Source: Pigoraptor vietnamica
Taxonomy: Eukaryota; Opisthokonta; Filasterea
Direction: 5' to 3'
Assembly (NCBI GenBank): GCA_943704525.1
Contig: CALSCQ010002127.1
Coordinates: 1-35,008, forward strand
DNA: 35,008 nucleotides
The notes under the pieces are model-generated. The model was not told where the DNA came from and made no database searches. It saw only the letters and a program-made list of their open reading frames with translations. A program made the position numbers and the translations under genes. The stretch's first letter is position 1, and every line of letters starts with the position of its first letter. Of this stretch, positions 11,331-23,339 are shown piece by piece.

Positions 11331-12117
11331 GACGGCCCAGTGCAAGACACGCCCTCAGTACGAACGTTGCATTCGAGCAGAGAACGGGGGCCGCAAGCAG
11401 GGCGCACGCGCATGCAGGACAAAGCTCCCTGGGCCAAATACGCAATGGGAACTGCTGGTTTCTGTAGTGTGCTCGGCGGGGAGACTTGCATCTCTTTTAG
11501 CGATTTGCATAATGGTTGTGGAAAGAGCGCGGAAGCACCTGCGAAAGGGGAGCGTCTCGCGTGAGGTCGGGTGCGCATGCTGGCGTGGCGTGGTGCATGC
11601 ATGCCGTGTGTGTGAGAGTGTGAGAGAGAGTGTGTGTGTGTGAGGGCGTGCGGTGGAACAGTGGCTGTGCCGTTCGGTCATGGGGCACGACGAACCAACC
11701 AATCGGTGCGCTTACCGCTATCTCGCTAACTCCAGATCACATTCTCGAACACAGTATTACCGAGAACTCGGCAATTAGATTCGTTCCAGTCAACCGAGAT
11801 CTCGCTAACCTTTTGTTTCTATGGAGAACACCCGCCAGAATTCCGCATTCAAATCGAGGGGTGACCGCTGCACGCACGCGCACGAAAGGTACTTCACGCG
11901 CCCTCTCTTCGCTCACGACCACGCGCCGTTCTTGTGGGGCGAGAGTCTGATACTTGTACTGCAGAGACGCCTGTGTTATCGCGTGCGACAGTCGGGAACT
12001 TCTGTGAGCGCATCTCCTAGCGTTCGATCAGACTGGCTACAGAGACACGGACAGTGGACGTTGCACTTCATGTTCGCGTGATCGACCTAGGCGAAAGCCC
12101 CCGAGGGCGTCGCAGGG
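11331..12117. promoter_or_regulatory. Divergent intergenic region between phosphodiesterase and CCDC162-like genes
   Basis: A 787-base gap between two outward-facing start codons, so it must carry both promoters and 5' leaders. I see no TATA box, no TCACGTGA site and no conserved open frame. A TG-rich stretch with GAGAGAG lies at about 11606-11642. Otherwise nothing stands out. Confidence 0.5.
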
Positions 12118-12942
12118 ATGGCGGACGGGCAGGCGCCGCGCGCGCATGACACGCACTTTCGACCGTCGCTGCTGATTGGGGCTGAGGGGGGTGCGGGCGC
12201 GAGCGATCTGATGCTGGACGCCCACGAGCCCTCGCCGAAGAACAGGGGACTGCAGGCGCAGCTGGAGAAGGTGAATGGCGCTGCGTGCATACACTGGGGG
12301 GCTGCTGTACTAGCGGCAATTGGCATGCTCACGTGCACTTTCGTCACATCTCCAGCGCATTGAGCCACATGTACTCTCGCAACACACGCTTGCATAGATT
12401 CACTTTTTTGCCCACTATGAATCACGCACTGCTTCGTACACGCAACACTCGCTTGCGCAAAGTCACTTCACGCCCACTTTACATTTGCATGTTCGCTCGT
12501 AGTCCCTGGTTATTATTCATTCATGTGCATTCGCCTGTGTAGTGACTCTCTGCGTGCCTCCGTTTGCGTTGCATTGACGCGTGTGCTTGCCCACACTGCC
12601 ATACACAACAATAGGACCTGTTGGATCTGAAAGATGCGCGGCTTGCGGTTGTCACGAGCGCCAAGGGCGAGAAGGCCCCTCTCTTCACATCGGTGCCCGA
12701 GCCAATGTAAGGAGAGGCAGTTGTGTGGGATGTCACAGGGTCTGGCGTCCGCACATGGGCGGGAGGGTAGTCGATATGTACTACTTGGAATTGCACCTTC
12801 CCCTCCTCGCGCAGGCAATACGCATTCACGCGCGCGCACACACGCTCAAGCACACACTGACTGCATGACGTCACTATGGGGACGCACACACACACACACA
12901 CACACACTCACACTGACTGCAAGACATCGCTATGGGGACACG

Positions 12943-12990
<48 letters not shown>

Positions 12991-15900
12991 ACTGCGTTCC
13001 ATCTTGCACTGCAGGGACGCGCGCCACTTTGCCCGCCAGCGAGAGACCATTCTCGGTCGCGTGATGCACATTGCGTCGCCTGACCCCGTCGCCGTGCACG
13101 CGGATGCCCTCAAGGACGAGGTGCGTGGGCGCGTGGCGTGGTGTCTGCAAAGCGGCTCACGATTGCGCCCGGCCACTCGGTGTGCGTTCGTTGGTTCTAT
13201 CTGGCGTGTGCGCAATTGGATAGTGTGGCGGCTGTGCTGCACTTTTGTCACGTGATCGTTTGTACCGCTAGCTGCCACTTGCCTCGCTATGCGCCTCTTC
13301 ATTTCTGTAACGCCGTCAGAGACAGCATCGATAGGCGCTGTCTGTAGCACGGACTCTCGCTTCTCTCCTCAAATCACACACACGCAAGGCCCAAATATAA
13401 CCCCCAATGCCCTCAGGTTGAGCTATGCATGCACCCCATACACACGAGCGCGAACTTTCCCGTGCTCCTCTACGATTTTTTCCGTCGGAAAACGGAGGAA
13501 GCTGCGTACAAAAAGTACCTCCACCTGCTGCGATGGGCCCGCTACGGTGTGTTTTCTTTTTCGAAACTCCCCATCTCGTTCCCTACTCCTCTCTTCACAT
13601 CTCTCTGTCGCACTCCCCGGCACAAACCGACTCTCTCGGTCTCTATTGCGACTGATTTCTCTCTCAACGCAGCGAACGGGACCAAAGTGATGGAGGCGAT
13701 GGGCGGCGTGTTGACCGAGCGGCTCTCTGCGATTGTCGCCGAGCACTCGGACGCACTGCGGCGCATTGAGCGGCTGTCCGTGGTGCTCGAGGACCTCTCC
13801 GACCACTTGGTACGTGGCAGCGACACGTGACCTATGCACACACACCCGCACAATTGCATGCCTTGTATCATGTTCCCCACTCTCGCAACAGCATATGCTG
13901 TCTCGAACACGTCTTTCCAATACGACATCAACACGTCACTCAATGCATCCCTCTTGCGTGTGCTCGCATCTCATCCCCGCAATTCGCAGGCGGACGACCA
14001 GGGCACCGTTCTCCTCTGTCCGTACGACGGCACGCTGCCGCAGAAGCGACAGGCGCTCTTGCGAGAGGCCGTGCGCGTGTCGGATATTCAGCAGTACCTC
14101 CGCTGGTCCGTCCACCACCGCGCCACATTGCGCGAAATGCACGACTTCTTCCGCCGCGTGCAGTGGATGCCCGTCCGCAACCCCGAACTGGCCGAGCCCT
14201 CGCTCCCCGCCCCTGGGTCGGCCCTCGCGCAGAACCCTTCCGCGGCGCCGTCAGACGCGGAGGGAATTTCCCGCACGCCGAGTCGCGTCTTGCCGTCGGA
14301 CGACGCCCCCCGCGCCACGTTCCTCACCGACGGCGACGCGCCCGTGGGCGGGCCTTCGAATGCCATGCCGGGTGCGCTGCTCTCTGTCCCATCGATGACA
14401 TCCACGCCCGCCCCCGCCGGCCCTCTGCCTGCCGCCGGCGCGTCGCGTGAGGACGCCGACATTCCTGCCAGCAGTGCGGCGGCTGCGATGGAGGCGGCTC
14501 AGCAGCACGCCGCGCTGTCGCTTTCGAACGGGGAGATACCGGACGCGTGCCCCGTCTACGTGACCGAGTTTGAGGCGATTCGCCCGCGGCTGCACCACCT
14601 CGGTCGCCTCTTCCGCCTGGAAATCAATTTCAACGACTTTGGTTCGCAGATTGAGCTGTTCTACTTTGTCACGCGCCGTTTCGCGGCGGTGTTTCGGCAG
14701 CAGGCGGCGGATCGCGCGTACCCTGTGTACGATGCGGCCGTGGCCGTCAGTCGCGCGGCGGTGAACGTGGACATTAATTCGAACACGACACACGTCAAGG
14801 TGGGCTGTGCGGATGCGTCGCTGCTTTCGTGCGTGCGGAAATTGTGCGCACGCGCAACACAGATGACCGTGCGGTGATACCCACACGCACGCACACGCGG
14901 GACTCATAACCATTAGGTGACACCCGCACGCACGATGCGAGTGACATGTTCTGATTTGACGCACTCCGCGGCTTGCAGGAAGCGTCATGGCTGACGTCGT
15001 GCCCCTTGAAAGAGGAGCTGGACGCCGAGCACGAAATGGGTCGCTCGTGGGTGCGCCAGGGGACCGTGCGCGAGTACGACGAGTTGCTCAAGGCCCACGC
15101 GGCGCTTCTCCTCAACGACGACCAGAGCTACGTGCAGCTCCGACTGAGGGAACACGCCGAGAACGCCCTGCGGTTACCAGAGCTGCACCCGACCGCCGCT
15201 GCGGGCGAGCCGCGCACGGCACCAGGAATGCCCGACACGTCCGACGCTATGTGGCGCTCGGTGTACTCTGAGGCGGCCGCTGGCCAGGGGTTGGGAACGG
15301 GCCAGGCGCCGACAGCGGGCGGTGCGTCGAATGCGGGGGCGGGGCGGGGACGCGGCGACGTGGGGGGCGGCACGGAGCGCGTGGAAAAGGACCCCCTCAT
15401 GGGACTGGTGTTCCTGCAGTACATGCGGACGCGCGACCTGCAGCAGCGCGTGCGGGATTCGCTCAACTACCTGCGGTCTGTCGAGCGCACGCTGGCGATC
15501 GATTGCTCCGGCGGCTTTGCGCACGCCCACGCGGGGACGAAGAGCGGTGGCACAAAGTCGCAGAAAATCGGCGGTGAGACGATTACGCTCGGCGACGACG
15601 CTGGCGGCGACCCGGAGGGACATCCCGCGCTGCATGCGGATTCGCCGTCGGACTTTGCGATGTCTGCGCAGGACGTGTTGGGGCTCCAACAGGCACGTGA
15701 CAGCCGGCCTTTATCTTAGTCCACCCTTCGCTGTGCTGCTTTTTGTGTTTGTCGTATGGATGTGGGCTATGCTTGTGCTGAATGGATGCTTCCCACGCTC
15801 TAAGGGTTGCGTGTGCGTAGAGGAGTGGCCATGCGTGTGTCCATTTGGCCCATCCCATACTCATCTTCATTACCCTCACTTCTTCAGATCGAAAACCGCG

Positions 15901-18900
15901 ACGACTTCTACTCCGTCGAGGACGGTCGCGTGCGCGTGAGGGACTCGCGTGGCGTCTATGTCATGTACGACGCGGCCCTGCGCGACTTTCAGGCCGTTGA
16001 GCAGGAACTCCTGGCAATCTGCGCCCACTACGTTGACCACGCCGCCGTAGTCCCGCGCGAGGGATTGCTCGGGGCCTCGATGAACGTGTCGCTCGCAGAG
16101 TCCGCACGGTGAGCGCCACTAGGGTTAAGATTAGGGTAGGGTTAGCACGGTGAGCCGCAAAGTAGCAGGACGCGCTCGCAAGAGTCTCAGTCATTGTGTT
16201 GCAGTCGCGTGCGAGCTTGCTCGACCCCTTTATTGTGCTCTCTCCGTTAACGAACTTTTCGCGTGCGCTCCCTGCAGTCTCCGGGCATCGATGAAAAGCA
16301 ACGGACCGCACGACGTCGACATTGCCGCGTACGGCCGCCAGCGAATCGACCGCGCGGCCATGCTGCTGGACGCGTGGGGCTTTGAATTTGAGTACCAGGC
16401 CGAGAAGGGCCGTCTCATCGACGCCTACATGCAGCTCTACGACAACGTCTTTGACCCTCAGGAGAGGCGACGCATCGCGCAAATCGTGTACAACATCGCG
16501 CACCGGCGCCCCGGGTTCGATCCCCAGGCGCCGTACTTTGCTGCCGCGTACATTGCGGAGACGGACGTGCTGCGGTTGCACAGAGAAATGATCGTCGAAG
16601 CCGCCAACCGCATTATCGACGGCGAGCGCATCGCCATTCGCCGCGTCCACGAAAACGCCGACGCCCTCGAGCGGCAGGAGCGCGAGAGACAGCGCGCGGA
16701 CCCGCAGCAGGCGAACGCGCCGCCCGCCGTCCTCGCGCGACACGGCCTCCCCGACCGCGTCCCCTCTCAGTTTCCACTGCGCCTGCGGCCGACAAGCACT
16801 GGGATGCGAGAGGAGTACCTCTTCGAGTTTCACCCGGCCCTCGCCGCCCTCGCGCGCATACCCACGCTGCTCGCCGCCGTGTGCGCCGACTTCTCGCGCA
16901 TGTCGAACCCCTCGACGGTGACGGAACGCTTGGCGCTCACGCGGCGCGTGTGGTCTGTCGCCCTCTCCGAACTGCGCGTGCTTACGGTCGCCCCGCTCGT
17001 CGCCGCCGCGCCGCCTCCCTCTTACTTTGCGCAGGCGCTCGCCGTCGCGTCGTCCCTCGCGTCCAAGTCGGGCATCGCGTCCGCGTCACGTGACTCTTTC
17101 GACAAGGACAAGGCGCCGGAGCCTCCGGAGACGCCGTCGTCGCCGCCTCCGCTCAAGCTCGGCCCGGGTGCACTGAAGAGTCCCAGCACGCGCGGCCGCA
17201 CTGCAATGGCGCCGCCGGTGCTCGTCGCGGGGACTCCGCAGGAGCGCATGCGGAACGTGCGCGCGTCGCTGTTGCCCGAAGACCCGCTGGCTGCGTCGCT
17301 GGTGGCGGCGCACGCGGCGGAAATCCAGAACGCTTCCGTCGGGGGTAACCGCGACTTCCACGCCGGCGGGTGGGAGGAGTTTGGCGAGCACGTGTCCGAC
17401 GCAGAGGACTGCAGCGCGCCCCGCATCAAGGCGTGGATGGTCGCCGTCGAGGCTCTCGACCAGCGGCAGCGGCTGCTGGACGCCCTCGACGAGTCTGAGC
17501 TGCTCGAGCGAGTGTACAAGTCCCACGCGAAGGCCATGGGAAAGGCGCACGGCCGCGCGTGCATGGTGACCCTCGAGTACGAGACGCCGGGATCGTGCCT
17601 CACGGAGAAGCTGCGCGAACTGGAGCGCGAGGGTCTATCGCAGGCCCCGCCGCGACCGGCGATGGTCACGAGCGGGGACACGTCTGAGCGGCCACGTGAC
17701 CTCGCCGTGTGCGAGATTGACGAGGAGCTTGGGTCCGGCATCGACTTTACGTCGGTCGACGGGCTGCAGCGGCTGTATTCGGACGCCGGCGCCGAGCGGC
17801 TTCGGCTGGCAGTGGCGGCGCAGGTCGCGCACAAGAACGCGCTCGTCGCGGCCGTCCTCTTCCACGTCGACGCTATCTCGGTGTACACGTCGGGGTTGCC
17901 CGCGCGCCTTGCCGCAAGCAGCAACATGCCGGCCATGTCCCTCGGAGACAGTATGATCGCGGGTGGGCCGGCGATATCGATTGCCGGGGCGGACCCGGCG
18001 CTGAGCAGCACGCAGGGGCTCGCACCGGAGCACAACCGCCGCCTGTCACGCGCGTTTGTGGGGATCCAGGCGCGTAAGGCCGAGGCCCGCAGTCACGTGT
18101 TTCTGTGGTTCGCGCGCGAATACAAGCGTGGGTGCGCCATCAGCGGCGGCGAGGATGTGTTCCCGGAGAGCACGGACGCGTTTATGCGCGCACGGCGGGC
18201 GGCGCTGGTGGCCAAGTACACGCAGGCGCTTGCGGGCGACATGTCGTCTTACAGCATGCGTGTGCAGCTCGGCCGCCACCTGCACTGTCTCAAGACGCTC
18301 CTCCGCCGCTTCCCTCTGCGTGACGCGCACTTTGGGTTCTCGCTCGAGGATGCCGACATGCTCGTCGCACACGGGTCCGGTGGCACGGGCACCGCGCCGC
18401 AGACGGCCGCCGTCGACGTCGGTGAGGACGAGTCGAAATTCTTCCGCGGGCTGAGTCGGGTGTCTCGCCGCCCACTCCAGCTGCTCTCGGACGACGGCAC
18501 TCGCGTGGTCAACCCATGGTATGTACCCTCGCACCGAGAAGCGCTGGAGATGTTCGACGCCGAGCCTCCGACGAACCAGGCGGCGTCGCTGTCGTCGTGC
18601 ATCGAAATCGTTTCGGCAATGCACGACGTGTTCGCGTTTCTGTACATGCACGCGCGCTTCTCGCTCGCGGGCAGCGACGCGGTCATCCCCATGCACGCAG
18701 CAGAGGGCATCGCCGGCGAGTTGCAGAAGATTATGACGCAGCTCGACAAGCTCCCGGACGCATCGCGCCCTGCGTCGGTCGTGTCCTTTTTGGGCCGGCT
18801 GAGGGATGCGTATTTGCTGGAATTCGAACTCGCGGTGCGCTACAGGATACCCGAGACGTTCCTCGCGGGCGACCACGCGGCTGCGCTGAGGGTGCTGGAG

Positions 18901-21900
18901 CGCAACTACGGGCACGGCGTCTTCGACATCTTCCGCGCGGGCGCTGGCGAGTCGGTGTATGCCACGCACGAGGGACTGCCACAGCTCGAGGACCGCACAG
19001 GGGGCCAAAACTGCATGCGACAAATGTTCCCGCACCGCCATCTCTGCGCGCGCGCTGGGCCGCTCCCCGGCAGCATGCCTCCGTGGCACCTCATCCACCG
19101 CCGCCTGGAGCTCACGCTGCTGCATCTGTCCGACCACGACAAGAGCTACGCGCACGGCGAAGTGCTGGGCGTCCGACTGCAGCTCGAGGATTTTCTCCAG
19201 GAACACGGCGTCGTCGCGACCGACCAACCCCTCGAGTCGCTCTCGCTCGCGCGCCGCTTCCTTGCCGCCTTCTTGCGCCTGGAGCGTCTCAAGCGGTACT
19301 GGGCGCGCGAGTATTTGGGGCTGTCGCAGATTGACACGTGGCAGGTGTATTCTGAGTACGCGCGGGGCTTTCAGCAGCTGCTTGGCAGCGCGCAAAAGTA
19401 CTACGGCCTCGCGTCGCCCGAGGAATTCGCCGAGATGCTCCGCGCGAGTGGCCGCACGGTGCGCGGTGTGGTGCCGACGAGTGCCGCGAGCGTCGGTGGC
19501 GGCGACCACGACCCTCGCTCTCCCGCCATTGCGCTACAGCGGCAGTCGACGCGCACGGGGCTGATGTCCGTGTCGAAGGATTCCATGGGCGCGGGAGTGG
19601 CAAAGGCCGCCGCCGTGCTGGGCGAGGCGGGCGCGCGTTTGTACGCCCTGTGCGTGCTTCGGGACGCCCTCGAGTGCCACATGGTGCGACGCACGCGCAT
19701 GTCGGTCGCTCGCGCCCACGCGCTGCTGCTGACGGAGCTCGCGCGCGCGACCGCCCGCGAATTTGGCGCGGAAACGGAAGAGTCCGAAACACTGGCCGAC
19801 ATTTTGCACTCCTCGCTCGCCCGCCTCGCCTTCGCGGCGACTTCGGGCAGTGCCGGGGCCGCTGCTGCTGCTTCTGGATCTGCAGAGGGCGCGGTTGCCG
19901 TTTCGGGCGCTCACGGCGCTGTAGCGGAGGGAGAGGACCGGCGCGCGAGTGTCGAGTCACGTGTGTCGCTGTCGAGCGTGTGCGGCAAGGGCAGTGTGGG
20001 GATGTCGGAGGTCGAGAGCGTCTTCCGACAGCTCGGCACGGAGCTCATGCACCACGAGCGAAAGCGGCTGCGGTCGCTGGAGGACGCGTGGCAGCGGCGC
20101 CTTCACCACGCCAACCACATGCTCTATCTCCGCGAACAGGAGATTGCGGCCCTGCGTGCGGCGGCGACGGAGGACGAGTCGAACCGGCGGTTGCTCGCAC
20201 GCACGCAGCTCGCAGGGGAAGCTATGGACCTGGTGATGGAGGTCAGTTTTTGTGCGTGTGGCTCTGTGTGTGGCGGCATTGTGCGCTGTGAGTGCCTCTG
20301 CGTGTGGGCGGGTGCTTGCGTTATGCGACCGTGTGCGTGTGCCTGCAGAAGTCAACAAACCTTCGCTCACACAGCTTGTCTCCCCGTTACTTCCCTAGGT
20401 GACCGCGCTGCGTGCGAAGGTAAAGGAGCTGTCGGACTCGCAGCGTTCGCACGAGGCGATGGTGCGCGAAGCCCTTCGTAAGGACTACGAAGACCTCGTC
20501 AATTCGCTCGCGGCGGTCACTTTTGCAATCAAGTCGCACTTCCACGAATACCGCTGCGCCCTCTACGACGACATTATCGAGGTGGGTTGCCTGCCCTGTG
20601 TGCGTGCTCGCGCGCGTACGTGCTTGTGTGTTCCTTCTTGTTTGCGTGTGTGTTCGTGAGTTTGGAGGTCTGTGACATGCAGAGGCGCCTGTGTACGTCG
20701 CAGAAGTTCACAACAGTGGTCTGTATTCCTGCACGCGCATGTTGATTTTTCCCCCTCGCTCGTGTCACGACGTGCAGGCGCTTGCGGACGTGCGTAAAGA
20801 GACGCTCGAGCGCACAATACGGTCGTCGTCGCGTCGAACTGACGCCGAGAAGGAGGCCGAAGTGGCGCGCGTGATTGAGCAGGAGGACACAATGGCCGAG
20901 ACGATTCAGGAAAACTCTGGGCTGTGGTCGATTGTTCTCAAGATGAAAGTGATGCAGGAGTTCAAGGGGATTGGGCTGCGTGCGAGGTGGGTCGTGCACA
21001 TGCGCACGAACGCACGCACACGCATGCACACGCACACACACACACAGACACACACACACACACACACAAACGCACCCTTGGAGACATTGCTCATTTCCTG
21101 TATTTCTGTTATTGCAACTTCTAAATTCCTCATGACCTCACACACAGCTACGAGAAGCGCCTCCGCAACTTGCAGAACGAGGTCGCGCAGACGAAGCGGC
21201 GACTTCTTGACGAGCAAATGGAGGCAAAGCAGCTGCAGCGCAGCATGGCCCAGCAGGTGCGCAGAATGCTTCAGCCCGATGTGCTGTCTGGACGCGTCCG
21301 AGGGGAACATGGGAACGTAGCGTTAGACAGTGTCAGATATGTCCACCTTGGGTTGTTTTCTATTTACGGACATTGTGTCGATCGGCCTGGCTTGCCGCCC
21401 CTCGTAACCCTAACCCCTACCACGGCCCGCAGAACAATGCACTCCTCAAGCAGCTTGGCGCGTGTGAGGCGAAGCTGCTCCAAGCGGACGAGCAGACACA
21501 GGCCGCGCGCAAGGAACTGCAGAGCCTCTCGGCGTGGCGCGCGGCCAAGGCCAAAGAGCTTCAGGTGCGTGTTGGGCCTTTTTTGCTTTTGTTTTTTTTT
21601 TTCTTTTTTTTTTTTTGTTTGCTGTTTTGCTCAAATATTCGCATCGAAGGCAGTGCTGTACGTATAGCTTTGTTCTCACGCGCCCATTCGAAATTCCTGC
21701 GCGTGGCAATAAAACAATGCAGGCACTGGAGCAGCGCGCAAAGCGTTCCGACAAATTCCGCAACGTCAACGTCGACGAGCTCTTGCGCGACCTCGAAGAA
21801 AAGGACGGCCTGCTGAAGGAGCTGACCGACGTCGAGGTTCGTATTTGTGTGGTCTGCTCTAGTACTGGGAATTGACATTTTCGTGTGTGCTGTGATTCAA

Positions 21901-22720
21901 ACGCTTGAAAGTAGCCTTCGCATTGCCTCTCACACTCATGCTAAACTTTCTACGCCTCTTTCCTCCACTTCAGGCACGGCAGGTGCGCCAGACGCAGTTT
22001 GACAGCGGGAAGGCGGAAAAGACGATTCGTCAGCTTGAAAAGGCGCTGCGCCACGAGACGGAGATGAAGCGACAGGCGTTCGAGACCATCGATCGCCTGC
22101 AGGCGCAAGCGGAGCGGCTACAGGCCGACCTCGACACGGCGGAGGCGGGCACAGGCTATCTCCGCACGCGCAGGGACCTTCTCGGTTCGAGTGCGAGTCT
22201 GGACGGGACGTCCGGATACGGAATACGCCGCCCGCCGCCATCGCTCGAGGCACACCAGCGCGCGCTGGAAAACGCCGCGCACTCGATCAGCGGCAGCTAC
22301 GGCAACATCGTGGCGCGGCTTGGAGCGAGCTCGCGGGGGTCTTCCCCACGCGCCGACAGCCCGATGTCCGGACGACACAGCCCGCCGCGCCACGACAGCA
22401 CCTCGCCGCACGGGGACTTGCAGCAGGGGGGGCCATCGGCGTCGTCCGCGCTGCGACTCATGTGGCAGCTTGAGGGTGCGGGAACCTCCGGGGCAGCGAC
22501 GGGCGCGCGGCCAGGTCGTCCGATCACAGCACCCGCGCACAGGCACAGCGCACCAAGCATACCCGCACTGCCGTCGGCGACCAGGCGGCCGCAGTCGGGG
22601 ACGGTGCCGCTGTCGCAGGGAACGGTTCGCCCGGGATCGAGCGTGACGCGGATTGGGAGTGCGGGGCGAGACAAGAAGCCCGTCCTGACACCGGGTCGGA
22701 TGACTGTCGGAACGGAGTGA
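12118..22720 (+). CDS. Very large coiled-coil protein resembling CCDC162 (probable flagellar protein), about 16 exons
   Basis: Exons: 12118-12270, 12615-12706, 13015-13120, 13417-13546, 13673-13809, 13990-14799, 14979-15692, 15888-16108, 16278-20241, 20399-20581, 20683-20718, 20778-20986, 21148-21256, 21433-21564, 21723-21836, 21974-22720. All joins keep frame and give about 2618 residues. Sequence such as HTSANFPVLLYDFFRRK (exon 4) and ADDQGTVLLCPYDG (exon 6), a block around DVDIAAYGRQRIDRAAMLLD with RRRIAQIVYNIAHRRP (start of exon 9), and helical heptad-rich exons 10-16 resemble CCDC162, a large protein kept mainly in organisms with motile cilia. The name rests on recalled similarity, not a search. 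The C terminus (last about 190 residues) is Ser/Pro/Gly-rich and disordered. Exon 9 alone is 3964 bases. The 36-base exon 11 is uncertain, and exon 7 seems to use a GC donor. Confidence 0.72.
12856..12995. repeat. Minisatellite plus CA runs in intron 2 of the CCDC162-like gene
   Basis: The block ACTGACTGCATGACGTCACT...GGGGAC at 12856-12883 recurs with four changes at 12912-12939, each followed by a CA run. A third, truncated copy (ACTGACTGC, 12987-12995) sits just before the 3' splice site of exon 3. The unit is therefore a unique block of about 28 bases plus CA run, repeated nearly three times. Confidence 0.85.
16119..16146. repeat. Telomere-like TTAGGG patch inside an intron
   Basis: CTAGGGTTAAGATTAGGG then TAGGGTTAGC contains three degenerate TTAGGG/TAGGG units immediately after the 5' splice site of intron 8 (16109). 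It is too short for a telomere. The complementary GTAACCCTAACCCCTAC appears at 21404-21420 in intron 13. Confidence 0.6.
21579..21616. repeat. Poly-T/C-T tract in intron 14 of the CCDC162-like gene
   Basis: About 38 bases almost wholly T with isolated G and C, only some 15 bases after the 5' splice site and about 100 bases before the 3' splice site. Its position is early for a polypyrimidine tract; it may simply be a homopolymer expansion. Confidence 0.8.
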
Positions 22721-23339
22721 AGGGGTGTGCAATAGCTGTGTGGGAATGGTGTGTGAACTTTGATTTAAGGCGTGCGCGTGCTGCGATATCGATTGCGCGT
22801 TTTCGCTTCTCGTTTTAATTTGTTACTTTTTTTTCATTGTCTGTTTTGCATTTGCGTGCGTGCGCTTTGGAGTGCCATTGTAAAGAATTTCGGCCGTCGG
22901 AACATAGTGGCGTCGTTTCCATGGAGGCAGGGCTGTATCTTTCAGTCAAAACATTTGCGATCACTCGTCTTGGCCCACGGTCCGCTCGTCTCCTCTCTTG
23001 TTTATACTGAAATCGATACGATTTAAAAGGCACGCAAACACACACACACAGTCACACACACTGATGGACCTGACACGTCTGGTACGACATCTCCCCCGAC
23101 ATCTCCCCCTCCCCCTCCCTTCTCCCCTCCCTCTTTTTTCTCTTTCTCTATCTCTCTCCTGAAGTCTGAGACACATCTATGACTCAATTATTAATAATAA
23201 TCAACTGACTTAAGGCGGATTCGGCATCGCTTCTGTTCTCTCATGCCTCTTAAAACGAGGGTGTCGGTTTTCAAAGCCTCTATCGTCATTCAGGCGCGCC
23301 GTCGCCCGTGGGCATCAACAGAACTCCACTCCTACTAAG
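22721..23339. other. Convergent intergenic region (CCDC162-like / F-box-ankyrin 3' ends)
   Basis: 619 bases, noticeably more AT-rich than the flanking genes. It holds a short CA run (about 23038-23058), a C/T-rich stretch CATCTCCCCCTCCCCCTCCC (about 23099-23118) and ATTATTAATAATAATC (about 23188-23203). No gene is visible. The contrast in base composition supports the 3' boundaries chosen for both neighbours. Confidence 0.6.

Noticed and set aside
18046-19509. Minus-strand open frame of 487 codons opposite the large CCDC162-like exon
   Set aside because: A shadow frame caused by GC-rich third positions; it has Arg/His-rich, motif-free composition, whereas the plus strand has consistent family-like sequence.
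23099-23160. Pyrimidine-rich stretch as a splice acceptor for a downstream exon
   Set aside because: No in-frame exon follows on the plus strand; it lies in the convergent gap between two gene ends.
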